Origin: Ophiosphaerella korrae
Lineage: Eukaryota; Ascomycota; Dothideomycetes; Pleosporales; Phaeosphaeriaceae
Direction of reading: 5' to 3'
Length of the DNA: 64,000 nucleotides
NCBI GenBank assembly: GCA_028456385.1
Contig: JALNQF010000001.1
Coordinates: forward strand, 1,239,583-1,303,582
Shown one piece after another: positions 14,275 through 28,595 of the stretch; position 1 is the first letter of the stretch; each line of letters opens with the position of its first letter. The translations under genes and the position numbers were made by a program. The notes beneath the pieces are model-generated. The model searched no databases. It was not told the DNA's origin and worked only from the letters and a program-made list of their open reading frames with translations.

Positions 14275-16170
14275 TATCTATTATAAAGCTTATATATAGC
14301 TAAAGCTAAAGTATTTAGAGCTTACTAAAGCTACTATATTTATAGTAGTAGATAAAATATATTTAAAGCTACTTAGCTATAATATACTATACTACTACCT
14401 TAAAGGTTATAACCTTACTAATTACTACTATAAAAAGTAACTAAAACTAAATCTTATTTATACTTAAAAATACTAGTAGTTTTATTAATAGTATTACTAC
14501 TTTTAGTAGTACTTATATATACTTTAATTCTTAGATAAGTACTTTCTTTAGAAGAGCTCTAGCTATTACTATAAGTAGTATTTTTAGTTCTTATAAAAGA
14601 AGTAAAAACTAAAGATAATAATTAAAGTAAATATTTATTAGTACTTTACTTAGATAGTATAAGTATCTATATAGCTAGATAAACTAAGTAAAATATACTA
14701 TTATTTACTTCTTATTATAAAAAGAAATAAGTATATATAATAATATACTACTTTAGTAAAAGCTATATTAAAGCTTTATATAAAAGCTTACTACCTATCT
14801 AGTAGTAGTTTTAGCTTTTTATATAAAATAACGTATATATATATACTTTATATATAATAATAAAATAGATAGCTTAATACTATATTATACTTATAACCTA
14901 GCTACTTTACTTACTTAATCTTAACTTAATTAAGTACTTTTAGTAGTATCTTAAAAAGATAATATATAATTACTACTTATAATATAATAACTTTTTATAA
15001 ACTAAAAAAAAGTAAGAAAGCTTTTATAGTATATTAAAAGAGTACTAGTATTATATACTAAGTATACTTATATATAAGCTTCTTATAAGTATATTAAAAA
15101 AGATTAAAGCTTATAAGTATATATAAAGCTAGTAAACTAAATACTAATTTAATTATCTTTAAATATGTAAAAAACTCTAATTTTTAATATAATTTTAAGT
15201 AGTAAGTAGTTATAAATAATAAAGTACTAATCTTATATTAAGTATATATATACTAAGCTATTCTAAACTTTTATAAAGTAATAGTAAATATCTATTATTA
15301 GAAGTTTAGTTATTTTAGATAATAGTTATTAAAAATACTATTAAATCTTTTAAAATCTATACTAAATACTATATATATAAAGCTTTAGCTATTAGCTAAA
15401 TATATTTTTAAATTATAAGTATACTCTATATATAAAAGTAATAATACTTAGTTATTTTACTAGTAATTTATATAGATTTTTAAGTATATTTCTAATTTTT
15501 AGTTTTACTTTTAAGTTTACTTATTAATATATAAGTAAAAAGCTATATATAATTAATAATTTATTTTAAACTAATAGTATATATTCGACTAGAATTAGCT
15601 TATAAAGATAAACCTTTTATCTAATAGTAGAATATCTAAAAAACTTTACTTTAAAAAGTATTAATTTATTATTAAATTAACTACTTTTTATACTATAATT
15701 ATTTTACTTAAAAATAAGTATTAGATATATATTAAAAACTAGTTTATAAGTATAAAAACTAAGATAAACTTATTTCTTTTTATATTTCTTAAGACTAGTA
15801 AGTCTATTATAAATTTTAATAAAAAATTATACTATACTATTATAAGTACTAGTAGTAATACTAGTATTCTTTAAAGCTTATACTTTTAAATCTTATTTAG
15901 TTAATATATAAAGTATTTCTTAATATATTTATTAATATCTAAGAAAAGATATAGCTAATAATACTTATACTTTAGTAAGTATATAGTCTAATTAGTTTTA
16001 TAGTAGCTATTTATTAAGTTATTATAGATTTTTTATAAGATAATTTAGTTAATAAATCTATTATTAAGAATTTATACTTTTTTACTTTTATATAAAATAG
16101 TACTAAAGTTAAACTCTTAGTTATAGTTATTTTTTTTATACTAAATATATAAACTTAATAAAGTATTTTT

Positions 16171-16700
16171 ATTATAAAAGAGTTACTTATTATTAATAAT
16201 AAGTAATATCTAAGAAAAGTAGAGTAGATTAAAAGTTAATAACTAAAGTATATATAGTAATTAAGTAATAAACTTATAAATAATAGAATTACTTTTATAA
16301 TATTAATATATTATTACTTTTAGTTAAAGATTAGATTACTAATACTTTCTTAATAGTATATATCTTTATTAACTATATACTTATACTATTCTACTAGCTT
16401 TATAGCTTTATAGCTTTATAAGTACTAAGCTTTATAAAGCTATAAAGTTATTATATATTTTTATTATAATTAAGATTTTAATTAAGCTTATAATCTTATA
16501 AGCTATATATATTATTATCTTCTATTATAAAGCTAATTAGTTTAATCTAGTTTTTTTCTATTACTACTATAATACTAGTTCTTTTTTTAAATAAGTTCTT
16601 ATTTCTTTACTCTAAAACTAAAGTTATTAACTTACTTTTTTTAATAGTTTCTAGTCTTTTATAACTTTCTATACTTTATTATTCTTAATATAATGAAGTA
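16171..16700 (-). mobile_element. 3' LTR plus adjoining stub of a truncated Gypsy family-2-like element
   Basis: Bases about 16,171-16,574 are an LTR in minus orientation ending ACTACTATAATA, like the family-2 LTRs. It is followed by a pyrimidine-rich tract (complement of the polypurine tract) and about 120 bases resembling the region just inside the 3' LTR of the family-2 element. The rest of the element is missing; after about 16,700 the sequence changes. No matching target duplication was found, so this is a broken copy. The right boundary is approximate. Confidence 0.6.
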
Positions 16701-17106
16701 CTACTTACTAAATATGTTTTTTAAAATAAAAATAAAATATTTTCTTATTTTTATTATACTAAACCTAAATTAACATATTTTATATTATTAAAAGATAGTA
16801 AAGTATATAATAAGTATATTTCTATAAATATTTAGTATTATTATACCTTTTTTAGTATTTTTATTATAAAGTATAAGTATCTTATTACTATTAAATTTAC
16901 TACTTCTAAATTATATAGAGAAAGCTATAAACTTTACTAAAAAGAAATTATTATTATAGCTAGCTACTACTAAGTAAACTTAGTATACCTTAATTTCTAA
17001 AACTACTTATAAAATAGTAAAACTTTAAGTATATATAAACTATTTTTATAAGCTAAAAGCTTATAATATTATTAAATTATTTATATAGTTTTATACTTTA
17101 AAAGCT
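16701..17106. other. Unassigned RIP-decayed sequence between two retrotransposons
   Basis: About 400 AT-rich bases between the truncated family-2 LTR stub and the 5' LTR of the family-3 Gypsy. It could be the far part of the Copia-like element that continues at 24,590, if the family-3 Gypsy inserted into it, but I could not show this by a readable motif. No ORF. Confidence 0.35.
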
Positions 17107-17340
17107 TATTATAAGTACTTTTCTCTTTACTTAAAACTTTTTTTAAACTTTTTTCTTTAAACCTTTTTTTAAGCTCTTTATATACTTCTAAAATTATATT
17201 TAAAACTACTTAAAATTATATATACTTTTTAGATATATAAATAATCTTATAAGCTTATAAATCTTTTAAAGATTTATTTTACTTTATTTATATATTTATT
17301 ATTTTATTATATCTAACTTTTACTAAATACTATTTTATAA
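17107..17340 (+). repeat. 5' LTR of Gypsy family-3 element
   Basis: Aligns with 24,358-24,590 across its length, from TACTTTTCTCTTTACTTAAA to TACTAAATACTATTT. Ends are uncertain by a few bases because RIP removed the TG...CA termini. Confidence 0.7.
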
Positions 17341-20300
17341 TAGGCTTTATAAAATCTAATAGAAAAAACTTCTTAGTAGTTTATTTAAAAATTAAGAAAT
17401 ACTTTATTTAAAGTATAAAGTAATAGTTTTTTACTTAATATAATTATAAAGTTAGAAAACTAAGTTAATATAGTATTATATATACTACTAAGTACTAGTA
17501 GTAGTAAAACTACTATAAGCTACTCTAAAGTAGCTTATAATAATATAAGTAAACTTATAGGTATACTTAATAAAGTATTACTAAAACTTTAGTTAAACTT
17601 TAAAAAGTAATAACTTATACTATAATAGGTATAAACCTAAGCTAGTAATATAGAAACTACTTTTAAATTAGTTTAAGCTCTAGAAAATAATAATATAAAA
17701 CTTTATTAAGTATTAAATATAATCTAATATAATATCTATTATAAACTACTATAATAAAAAATTAATAATATTATTATTTAGATTTAATATAAGCTAAAAG
17801 TAAAATAGTACTAGCTAGTCTAAGATCTAGTATTAATAAAGTTTTAAAACTATTAATAGTAAAGTAGTAATAGTATTAATTTCTTCTTAATATACTTATA
17901 TAAAAAAGAAGCTATCTTCTCTAATATATTTATTAAGTTTAATATTAATAATAAACTAAAGATCTTATATATCTAGTTAAAAATACTTAAAGTATTTTAA
18001 ACTAATTTCTAGTATAATAAAGGATTTAATAATATTAGCTTTTAAAAAGATTTTAAAAATATACTTTAAAATATATAAATAGTAGTTATTATAACTAGAC
18101 TAAAAGTAGTTTATAATATAAGTAAAAATAGATTTACTTAATTTTAAGTACTTCTATATAAAAGAAAATATTTAGTACTTACTTAAAAGTAAACTAATAA
18201 AAAACTAGTAGTAGCTTAGTTTTTTAGCTAAAAAGCTAGAAGAAGAAAAAGTTAGTAACTTAAAAAAATACTATAAGCTTTACTAGAAAAATAAAGATTT
18301 TAAATTAGAAAAACTTTAATTTAAAAATAAAAACCTAGAGTTAAAAAAAAAGCTTTTATTACTAACTCTTTTTACTAGTAATTAAAGTAAGAAATAAAAA
18401 GAAATTTATTTAAAGATTATAGTTAATATAGTTATACTTCTAAAAAATCTTTAGTAGTATTTATAGTTTTTTATAATTTAAGTATAGAAGTAATCTTAAT
18501 TAATAAAAAAAGTACTAAACTCTTAGTATACCTAAATATATAAATAAAAAGTATTTTTCTTACTATATTTTTAATTAATATATAACTAGTTATTTATATA
18601 GTTATATAAAACGATAATAAAGAAATTAAGTATAATATTAGTTTTTAATACTTTTTAGAAGTAAGCTTTAGTAGTTATAACTTTATTTTAGAGTACTTAT
18701 AGCTAAGAAAAGCTAACCTATAGATTAGATTTCTATTAAGTACTTTCTAATAGTAGCTAAAAGAGTTAAAAAATAAAAGAATAACTTTAATAAGTACTTA
18801 AAAGCTATTTAATAATATTCTACTAATAGAATAAGTATTTATTTTTTATTTTAAGAAGTTTATTTATATAGTATTAAATAAAGAACTAAAAAATATAGTT
18901 ACTTAAAATATCTATTAATTTACTATTTAGCTACTATTAAAAGAGCTTAATAAACTATTAGTATAAAAAAGACTTAGTAGAAATACTATTAAAGATACTA
19001 CTTAGTACTATAAGTAAAGTTTACTCTAGCTAAAAAATACTATAAATAAAATTATTAATTATATAAGATATTATATTAAAGATATACTATTAATATTATA
19101 GCTACTAGAAAAGATAATATAAGAGTAGTAGTAAGTATATATTATAAAAATTTTAAATAGTTAAAACTACTAGTAAAAAAAGCTTAGACTTTTTTTAATA
19201 AAAGTTTAAAAACTTTCTAGTATATAAATAATATATATTTAGTAAAAATTAAATAAAAATACTTATTCTTTATAAAGAATATAATTATACTATAGAAATT
19301 AAAGAAAGTAAAAAGATTTTATAAATTTTAATATATAACTTATTTTACTAAATACTATATATCTTTTAAGAATACCTTAATATAGTATAAAAGAAGAAAT
19401 AGATCTACTTAAGTAAATCTATAGTAAGTACTTTAATTCTCTTTATTTTCAAGTTAAATAGTACTTTTTATCTCTATATAAACTATAAAAGTATAAATAA
19501 AATTATAATTAAAGATAAATACTTAATTTCTTTTATAAGTAAAATATTAAATTAACTATTTAAAGTAAAAATCTTTTTAAAGCTAAACTTTTATAATACT
19601 TATTATAAGCTATATATTAAAAAGAGTAATAAGTAGAAAATAGTATTTAAAATAAAATATAGTTATTTTAAATATTTTATTATATAATTTAGTTTAGTAA
19701 ATATACTTATAACTTTTTAGTTCTATATTTACTATACTCTTAGAAAGCTAGTAGACTATATTTATATTATCTACTTAGATAATATTCTTATATACTCTTA
19801 AAATAAAAAGGATTATATTACTTATATTAAAAAAGTACTAGATAGACTTATTAAATAAAAACTTTACTTAAAAGTAAGTAAATATACTTATAATACTAAA
19901 TTAGTTAAGTTTTTAAACTATATTATTACTCTAGAAAAAGTAGTAATAAACTTAGTAAAAGTAAAAACTATTAAAGAGTAGCTAGAACTAAAAAGCTATA
20001 AAGATATTTAAGTTTTTTTTAAGTTTACTAACTTCTATAAAAAGTTTATATATAAATACTTTAAAATAGTTAAGCTTTTAGTAAACTATATAACTACTAT
20101 ATAGGCTCTACTACTAACTTAGGAAAGTTTTTAAAGTAAGCTAATTAAAGTATAATATAAAAAAATAAAAAAAACTTTTACTTACTAGTATAAACTATAG
20201 AGCTAGCCTAATAATATTTAATTAGTATTACTTTAATTAATTTTTTTTTTAAACTCTTTAGTTTTATAGTACTTAAACTTAATAAAAGACTTAATAGTTA

Positions 20301-23300
20301 TAATAAATATAATAGAGTTTACTATAGTAGTAATCTTTTTCTAGATTTAAATACTAAAGTTAGTAACTAATTACTATTAGGAACTAGTAGTATTTTAAAG
20401 TAAGAAGTTCTTAAGACTTTTTTAAGATAGTATATATATAACTAAAAATTAAGTACTATAATTAAAATATTTAAAATGTAGTAATACTATTTTAAATATA
20501 TAATATTAATAATCTAAGTACTCTTTAATTATAATAATCTATAGTACTTTATAAGTACTAAAAAACTTTTTATTTTAAATAAGCTTACTAAGTAGAAAAG
20601 TTTATAAAGTTTAATTTTAATATTAAATATAAACTAAAATAAAAGAACCTAGTAAATAAGCTTTTAATATAGCTTAATTATATAAAAAGTTTTTTATTAG
20701 AAAGTAATAAGTATTATAAAATATTATATTATTAATACTATAATAAAATCTTTAGATCTAAGCTATTAAAAGATCTAGAGCTTTAAATACTAATTTTTAA
20801 AAAATATTAAATAAAACTACTTTAAGAAAAACTTTATAAAAACTTATTAAACTTCTAAAAAGGCTAATATACTTAAAATAGAATTTTCTAAATAAATATT
20901 AGAACCTACTAATATATTAATATTAAGTATACCTTTTTTTACTACTATTAATAGGTATAAAGTAAAAAGTATTATATTTAAAGCTTAGTAAACTTATAAA
21001 GTTATAGAAAAGCTTATAAAATCTATAATATATAGTATTTTATTTTTAAATAGTTTTATACGTAAAGTAATATAAGATAAAAAAGACTTATACTTTAGAA
21101 ATTCTAGAATACTTTATAGAGTTTATCTATTAAGTATAAAAAAAATATAGTTTATTTTATATATATAGTAAAAAGCTTTAAGAAAGTAAGTAGAGTAAAA
21201 AAAAGTAACTATAACTAAGAGTTTAACTTTAGCAGTATTTTATATAAGAGTAAAAAAGTATAAATTTTTAATAATAGAGCTTTTTACTAAAATATCTTAT
21301 AAAAAAACTATAATAACTTAATAAGTAGCTACTATAAAACTAATTAAACTATAGACTTACTAAAGTATAAGTATTATTAGCTATATTTTTTCTTAGATAT
21401 TTATAACTATATTAAGAAATACTTTATATATTAACTACATATAATTTAAAAGTATAAGCTTTATAGAATACTAGTATTACTACTAGTACTTATAATAGTA
21501 TAGTATTACTTTTAATTAAACTTTATAATAGACTTACTAGTCTTAATAAATATAAAAAAAAATAAGTTTAACTTAATTCTAGTACTTATAAACTAGTTTA
21601 TTAAGTAAACCTAATACGTTTTTCTAAGTAAAAAAATTATAGTATAAAAAGTAGCTAATTTATTAATAAATTAATACTTTTTAATATAAAGTCTTTTAAA
21701 TACTTTATTATTAGATAAAAGGTTTATCTTTATAAGCTAATTCTAGTCTAAAATATACTATTACTTTAAAATTAATTATTAATTAAGTATAGCTTTTTAC
21801 TTATAAATAGATAAGTAAACTAAAAAGTAAAACTAAAAATTAGAAATATACTTAAGAATCTATATTAATTACTAGTAAATTAACTAAGTATTATTACTTT
21901 TATATCTAGAGTATACTTATAATTTAACAAAGTATTTAGTATAGATTTTAAAGGATTTAATAGAATTTTTAATAAATATTAGCTAAAGTAACTAGACTCT
22001 TAATAGAATATATATAGAAAGAGCTTAGTAGTTAGGTAGTAAGTTATAAGATACTTTAATTAATAAGCTAAAATATAAAAAGTAGTAAAAGTAAGTCTTT
22101 AGTATACCTAGACTTATAATAAGAAATAGTATAATATAAAAAGAGAAAATAAGTACTTTACTAAAGGTAAAGAAGTAATATTAAAATTAAATAATATTAC
22201 TACTTAGTACTTATTTAAGAAATTTAATATATATTATCTTAGACTATTTTTAATTAATAAAAAGATAAGTAAGTAAGTATATAAGCTTAACTTCTTTTTA
22301 TTAATAGCTTAAATATATTTTATATTTAATATATCTCTATTAGAACTATAGTATATACTATAACTAAAAGTAAATTTTTAACTAAGTAATATCTAAATCC
22401 TATATAATATTATATTAAGAGACTACTATAAAGTTAAAGAAATCTTAGATTATAAAGATATAAAAGCTAAAAAAAAAGTACTTAATTAAAAAGCTAGGCT
22501 AGTCTATAGAAGAAGTTACTTAAAAGTAAACTAGTAACTTAAACTATTATATAGCTATATTAGAAGAATATAAAAAATTTATTATAGTAAGTACTTTTAG
22601 AAAAGCTTATAGCTACTTTTTAAAAAAAAAAAGTAATAAAAAAAAACTAAAAAGTAATTTAAAAAGTAATTTTTATAATAAAGTATAAGTTTAAGAAAGT
22701 ATAGTATTTCTTTAAAAAAAACTACTTTACTTTAAATTATTATACTTTAGTATATTAAGTATTAAATTTAAATATAAACTTAAGTTTAAAGAGCTTATAA
22801 GTAAATATAAAAGCTTAGTTAGTAATAAAAATAAACTACTTACTAGCTTTATATCTAGTATATTTCTATAGTAATACTAGTACTTTTTTTATACTATTAT
22901 AAAACTAGTATATCTAAAACTTTTTTTAATAGCTTTATTAACTATAATATTAGTAGTAGTAGCTTTATTTATAAGCTTTAAACTAAGCTATATAATAAGA
23001 TTAGCTTAGTAATTAAAAAAGAAAAAGAAAACTTACTTTATAATATTTAAAGTTATACTTATAAAAAACTTAGTAAGTATTATACTAAAATACTTTATTA
23101 CTACTAAGATTTTTCTTTTTATAAATAAGATACTAATTATAACTATTAAAAGCTTCTACTAACTTTTTAATATAAGCTTAAGCTTTATTTTAGTAAGTAT
23201 AAGTATTATTAGTAAACTTATTAAAAACTTTATTAAAAGTTATATCTTTATATTTAACTATAATAGTAGTATAGTTATATTAATAGTTAGTATATATAAT

Positions 23301-24357
23301 TATATACTTAAAATTATTAATAGTATAATAAAACTTTAGTAGTATTTAAGTAGATTAGTATTAGATTAGACTAATAAAGTAAAGTACTTACTAGAATATA
23401 TTTACTTTTATAAGTTCTCTTATAAGTATTATATATACTTAAGTTACTACTATAAATATAGTACTACTTTTTATAAATAGTTATTATAAAGATTTTAAAA
23501 GTATTATTAAAGTTAGATTTACTATAAGTTATAAAGCTTTTAAAATAAGCTATATACTAAAACTTTACTAAATTAAGCTAAGTAGTAATATTCTTAGTAA
23601 AAGTATAGATATAGTTAGAAATAGCTTTATTAGAAACTAAAGAAAGTATAGTAAATATTATAGTAAGTAATAAGAGAAAAGAAATTATAAAAATAAAAAA
23701 ATAAAGTAACTAAAAAAAGTAGCTTCTTTATATCTACTCTTAAGTAATTATAATATACTAGTATTAAAGTAGTAGTAAACTACTTTATATTTAATAAGTA
23801 AAAGTATAACTTTATTTACTTAAAACTATTAAGTAATTTAAATATAATACTTTATAAGTCTAAACTTAAGCTTATAATTACTATAAATTTTATTAAAAAT
23901 ATATTATAATATTATATTTTAAAGAATTAGTAATATACTATAAATAGAAAGTAGCTCTTAGACTTTACTTAGAGCTCTAGTAGAGTAGTCTAGTTTCTAA
24001 GTACTAATCTAATAGGTAAACTCTATAATTATAGTAAGATAGCTATTACGTAATAAATCTTAAACCTAGGTACTAAGAACTTAGTATTATAAGTACTTTT
24101 AAGTAACTCTAAGTTAGCTATAAGTTAGCTTTAGGCTTACTATAAGTATCTAATATATATACTATTTTATACTAAGTATATCTAATTAAAATACTATACC
24201 TTTTATTAATTATATTTAATCTAGTAGTATAAAATAAGTTATAAATAGCTAAAAAAGTAGCTTTAGAGCTAAATAACTAGATAGAATTAAATACTATATA
24301 TACTTAAAGGTATAAAGCTTTATACTTTAAGATATAGTATAAAAAGAAAGAAAATAT

Positions 24358-24590
24358 TATTATCTATACTTTTCTCTTTACTTAAAACTTTTCTCTAAGC
24401 TTTTTTTTTAAACTTTTTTTTAAACTCTTTAAATACTTCTAAAATTACTTTTAGAGCTACTTAAAATTATATATACTTTTTAGATATATAAATACTTTTA
24501 TAAGCTTATAAATTCTTTAAGAATTTATTTTACTTTATTAATATACTTATTATTTTATTATATTTAGCTCTTACTAAATACTATTTATAA
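24358..24590 (+). repeat. 3' LTR of Gypsy family-3 element
   Basis: Partner of the LTR at 17,107-17,340. It is preceded by a polypurine tract, which supports the left boundary. Confidence 0.7.
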
Positions 24591-26750
24591 TTAACTTTTA
24601 TAGAGTATATTCTTTATATATAAAGAGATTATAAAGTAACTTATAAAAGAAAAATTTCTTTATATTAATAAAATTATATAATTAGAGTTCTTTAAGTAAA
24701 GTAGTATCTATATAGTAATATTATTAAATATATTATAGTATTTTAATAAAGTTTCTAGAATATATAACTTTTATACTATAAGTATAGTATAGATATATAT
24801 TTTATATTTTAAGTTAATTATATTAGTTTTAAGTACTTCTAGTAAGTATAGTTTTATTTATATTTCTTTTAAGTTTTTTATAAATTTGTTAGTTATATAT
24901 AACTATATTTAAGTAATAAAAGTATATCTTTACTATTATATTTATAACTTATAGTTAAGTTATACATTTTTTTATTTAAAAATTTTTTTTTTTAAAAAAA
25001 GTACTACTTTCTTTTTATTTACTTTATATACTATAATCTTAAACTTATATATTACTTTATTATTATTAGTAAAGTATACTTAAAGCTTATATATAGTATA
25101 AGTATTTTACTTTTATATTTTTATCTAGCTTAGTTTAAAAAGCTTAGTATTTTAGATTAGTTTTAGTTTTATTTTCCTATAGTCTACTAACTAATAAAAC
25201 TAATATCTACTAAAGAGTTTAAAATAACTTAAAGTTTTAATTTTAGATTTAAGCTTAAAGCTATACTATATATATACTCTATACCTAGAAAAATATTAAT
25301 TAATTTATACCTTACTATCTTAAAGCTTTTAAGAAAGCTAGGCCTTTTTTTATTTATTTAATATTAACTAGAATATAGTTAGAGTTACTACTTTATTATT
25401 TACTATTATAGTATCTCTTTTTATAGTACTTAAAGTATTTAATAGTATACTTATTTACTAACTTATTTTAGAATTTCTTTATATTCTCTTTTATTTAGCT
25501 TTTTTTAGGTTTTTTTTACTTATACTATTTATATAAAGCTTTTATAATTTTATTATATTATCTAAGTTATACTTAAGTATTAAGCTTAAAGTAATAAAGT
25601 CTTCTCTTATTACTAAAACTTAATAATAGTTAGTAATTTCTCTTTATAGTTTAAGCTATAATTAAAAAAAAGTAATAAATTTTTTATTTTTCTATATACT
25701 AAAGAAGCTAGTCTATAAAAATATCTAGATATCTAGTAAAAGATTTTCTACTTTATTTTTTATATTAAGTATTTATAGTATATACTATAACTACTTTTAA
25801 GCTATAATAAAAAGAGTTTAAAAGTAAGTTAAGTAAATACTTTTTAAAGTACTTTTTAGTAAAAAGCTTTTTTATATTTAGGTTATACTTAATATATATA
25901 TATACTATTATTTATATAAGTCTTTTTAAAAGTATTATATAGCTTAAAAAACTTTTTATTTTTTTATTTTAAAGTTTTAAAGTATAAAGTAAAATACTAT
26001 TTTATATAAGTAATAGTACTCTTAGTATTTTTTTAGAAATTTACTTTTATATACTATAAGCTTTTTAAAGAAAAGTATACTCTTTATATATATATATTAT
26101 TAGATAGAAAGTTTATATTATACTTTTATAAAGTAATAATAGTAACTTTAAAGTTATTCTTAGAAGTTATAGTATAAAATATAGTATATTTTTATTTTAA
26201 ATATATAATCTTATTTTCTAGAGTATAGAGTATATATAGTTAAGCTAACTTATTATATTTAATAGTTACTTTATAAATATATTCTTTAATTATTACTAGT
26301 ATACTTAGTATATAACTTAGCTATATACTACTTATACTTTTTATAAGTTTTTATTTAACTATTAACTATATATTTTCTTTTATTATTATAGCTTGTTATA
26401 AAGAGTATATTATTATATTAAAAAGTAGTTAGAAAATAATAGTACTTACTATAAGCTATAAGAGATAGAGAAAAGATAATAGATAGTATTTAATAGTACT
26501 ACTAGTATCTAAAAGTAAATAATATTTATATTATTTTCTTTATAAGTATTAAGCTTTTTATATACTTATATAGTATATTAGCTTTACTTTTTTACTTTAT
26601 ACTAAAGTTTATAAAATTTTTAAGTATTTAAAAAACTTTTATTATACTTTATATTAAGTATAAAGCTTTCTTAGTATTTATACTTCTTTAAAGTTATAGG
26701 CTTCTTAGTACTATATATAGAGTTTCTTTAACTCTAAAGGAATATTACTT
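24591..26750 (-). mobile_element. Copia-like retrotransposon fragment (RIP-decayed)
   Basis: On the minus strand a relic near 26,462-26,520 reads L-L-D-T-S-S-T, aligning with the Ty1/Copia protease motif (W-L-x-D-[ST]-G-[AS]) with Gly changed to Ser, as GGT to AGT would give. Downstream, near 25,190-25,330, the relic reads Y-R-V-Y-I followed by a basic stretch, resembling the segment after the Copia integrase core (VFxGY...YRVWxP). RT was not found, so the 3' half is missing or displaced beyond the family-3 Gypsy. No LTR pair was located. Superfamily assignment rests on these two degraded motifs only. Confidence 0.45.
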
Positions 26751-27755
26751 TAAGTTAAGCTAAATTAGCTTTATTTACTTTATTATATATTAGTAATATA
26801 ACTTTTTTTATCTCTTTATATATACTATACTAAAGATAGCTTATTACTTTATACTATTTTTATAGTAAGTAGTATTATAGCTATTAGCTTTTCTAGTAAA
26901 GTAGACTAGTTATAGTATAGTAGTAAGCTTTCTATTATAATAGCGTTTACTAATATAATATAAGTAAAGTAATTATATTATTAAATTAAGTTACTTGTAG
27001 ATTAAAAGCGTTATAGTAAGAGTATAAAGAGTTAAGTTATAGTAAAAAGTATATTAATAAGTAAAGTAATTACTAACTACTTAGTAATTCCTTAAAAGAG
27101 CTTATATACCTTTCTCCTAGAGCTAACTATTTTAAGCTAACTTAAGATAAAGTATTTCTTAATACTATTATTATTCTTATTATTTTTAAAAATAACTACT
27201 ACTTTAAGTTATATAAACGTTATATTACTTAAAAAATAATTAAAGAGTATAATTACTAAATAGATTAGTACTTATATATATCTTAGCTTAGTATAACTTT
27301 AAGTTAACTTAGTAAAGATTTATATTATATTAAAGGTTTTAGAACTAAATATTATATTATAGGATTTTTTATAGTATATAATCTATATATACTTTAATAT
27401 ACTATAAATAAAGTTAATTACTTTTTTAACTTTAATTAAAACTATATAATACTTTTACTAAGACTATAAGTTATCTTACTAATTATTCTATTAAAAATCT
27501 AGGTTTACTACTTAATAAGATTAGCTTATAAAAATATAAACTTTATATATATAGCTAGCTACTATAAACTCTTAGAGCTTATTAATTCTTTTAGTACTTT
27601 TTAGCTATACTATAAACTAACCTTCTATTAACTAGTACTTATAATACTATAAATTAATAGTATTAAAAATCTATTATATATTTATACCTAACTTATTTAG
27701 TAGCTATATTATTAATAATACTAGCTTTAACTAACTATAGTAAGTAGTATTACTA
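26751..27755. other. Unidentified RIP-decayed sequence
   Basis: About 1 kb of AT-rich sequence with scattered retained CG and AG-rich words, between the Copia-like fragment and the pogo/Fot1 element. I could not match it to any other repeat in the window or read a domain in it. It is the sequence into which the pogo element inserted, or another element's flank. Confidence 0.4.
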
Positions 27756-28595
27756 TAATATAGTCTATAAGTAAGTAGCTAGCTTTACTAACTTTATATA
27801 TATATCTTATCTTAATATATAATAGCTTTATATAATACCTTTTAATTACTTTTAAAAGAGTTAGATATTTAGCTTATAATTTCTTCTATTAAAAAAAAGT
27901 AAATTTTAAGTACTAGCTTTACTACTTTAATATTCTAAGTAGCTAAAATAATTATATACTACTAATATACTAGTATACCTACTTAATATAATTACTAGCT
28001 TAACTTAAAAAAGCTAAGCTAGTTAAAAGAAAAAATAATAGTTAATTATATTTCTAATCTAGATTCTTATAGTTTTACTCTATTTCTAGCTACTATATAT
28101 AAAATAGCTAATAAACTACTTACTTAGTATAGAAGTAAACTTACTAGTATTTAGTTAGTATATAACTTTATTAAGTATAAAGATAGTTTTATAATATATT
28201 TTAATTACTTATATAATAAGTAAAAAGCTTTATATAAAGACTTAGCTATTATAAGTAGCTAGTTTAAGATAGTATAGTATATAAAGGCTATATATAAAAT
28301 AGCTAATTAAAATATCTATAACTTTAATAAGGCTAGCTTTATAATAAGATTATAACTTAGTTTATTATAATAAAGTTAGAGAAAAGAAGTAAGCTAAAAG
28401 CTATCTAGTTTAGTAATTATAAGTAAGTAATAGTAATTACTATAATTAATACTACTAGCTAAGTAGTTTTACTATTCCTTATCTTTACTAGTAAGTACTA
28501 CTTCTCTACTTAGTATAAAGAAGACTATATATTATAAAACTAAGCTATTAGAATTAGTAATAATAGCTAGATAATAGATAAGCTAGCTATTAACT

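Larger units (their letters stand above)
6713..15282 (+). mobile_element. Tc1/mariner (impala-like) DNA transposon, RIP-decayed and interrupted twice
   Basis: After removing the two LTR insertions with their 5-base duplications, about 1,345 bases remain, the usual size of fungal Tc1/impala elements. Terminal inverted repeats are visible: TATAAAAGTTTAGAATA at 6,721-6,737 and its inverse near 15,258-15,276. In the + frame at about 14,892-14,957 the relic reads L-L-Y-L-L-N-L-N-L-I-K-Y-F, which aligns with the Tc1 motif W-P-P-Y-S-P-D-L-N-P-I-E-x-F, with Pro and Asp lost as C-to-T and G-to-A changes would cause. It is inserted into a family-3 Gypsy, whose two halves flank it in register. The transposase is dead. 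Confidence 0.72.
5787..16170 (-). mobile_element. Gypsy family-3 fragment (3' half of pol), split by a Tc1/mariner element
   Basis: Two blocks align, in reverse complement, with the full family-3 Gypsy at 17,107-24,590. Bases 5,787-6,712 match its chromodomain and 3' pol region (about 22,080-22,900), and 15,283-16,165 match its integrase region (about 21,180-22,000). Between them sits the Tc1/mariner element with its own insertions. The left end is cut by copy 1 of family 1; the right end stops at the LTR starting near 16,171. All reading frames are destroyed by RIP. Boundaries are good to about 10 bases on the left and 20 on the right. Confidence 0.75.
17107..24590 (+). mobile_element. Full-length Gypsy family-3 LTR retrotransposon (RIP-decayed)
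   Basis: About 7.5 kb with short direct terminal repeats of about 235 bases (17,107-17,340 and 24,358-24,590), sharing for example ACTTTTTAGATATATAAATA. The internal + strand relic shows a gag region (about 17,480-18,500), the RT active site as IIYLDNILIYS at 19,768-19,800 (second Asp changed to Asn), an RNase H start near 20,290-20,350, an integrase segment reading K-F-N-L-I-L-V-L-I near 21,560, and a chromodomain-like segment near 22,430-22,560. A purine run (AAAAAGAAAGAAAA, 24,341-24,354) precedes the 3' LTR. LTR ends are approximate and I found no convincing target duplication. No frame is intact. Confidence 0.8.
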
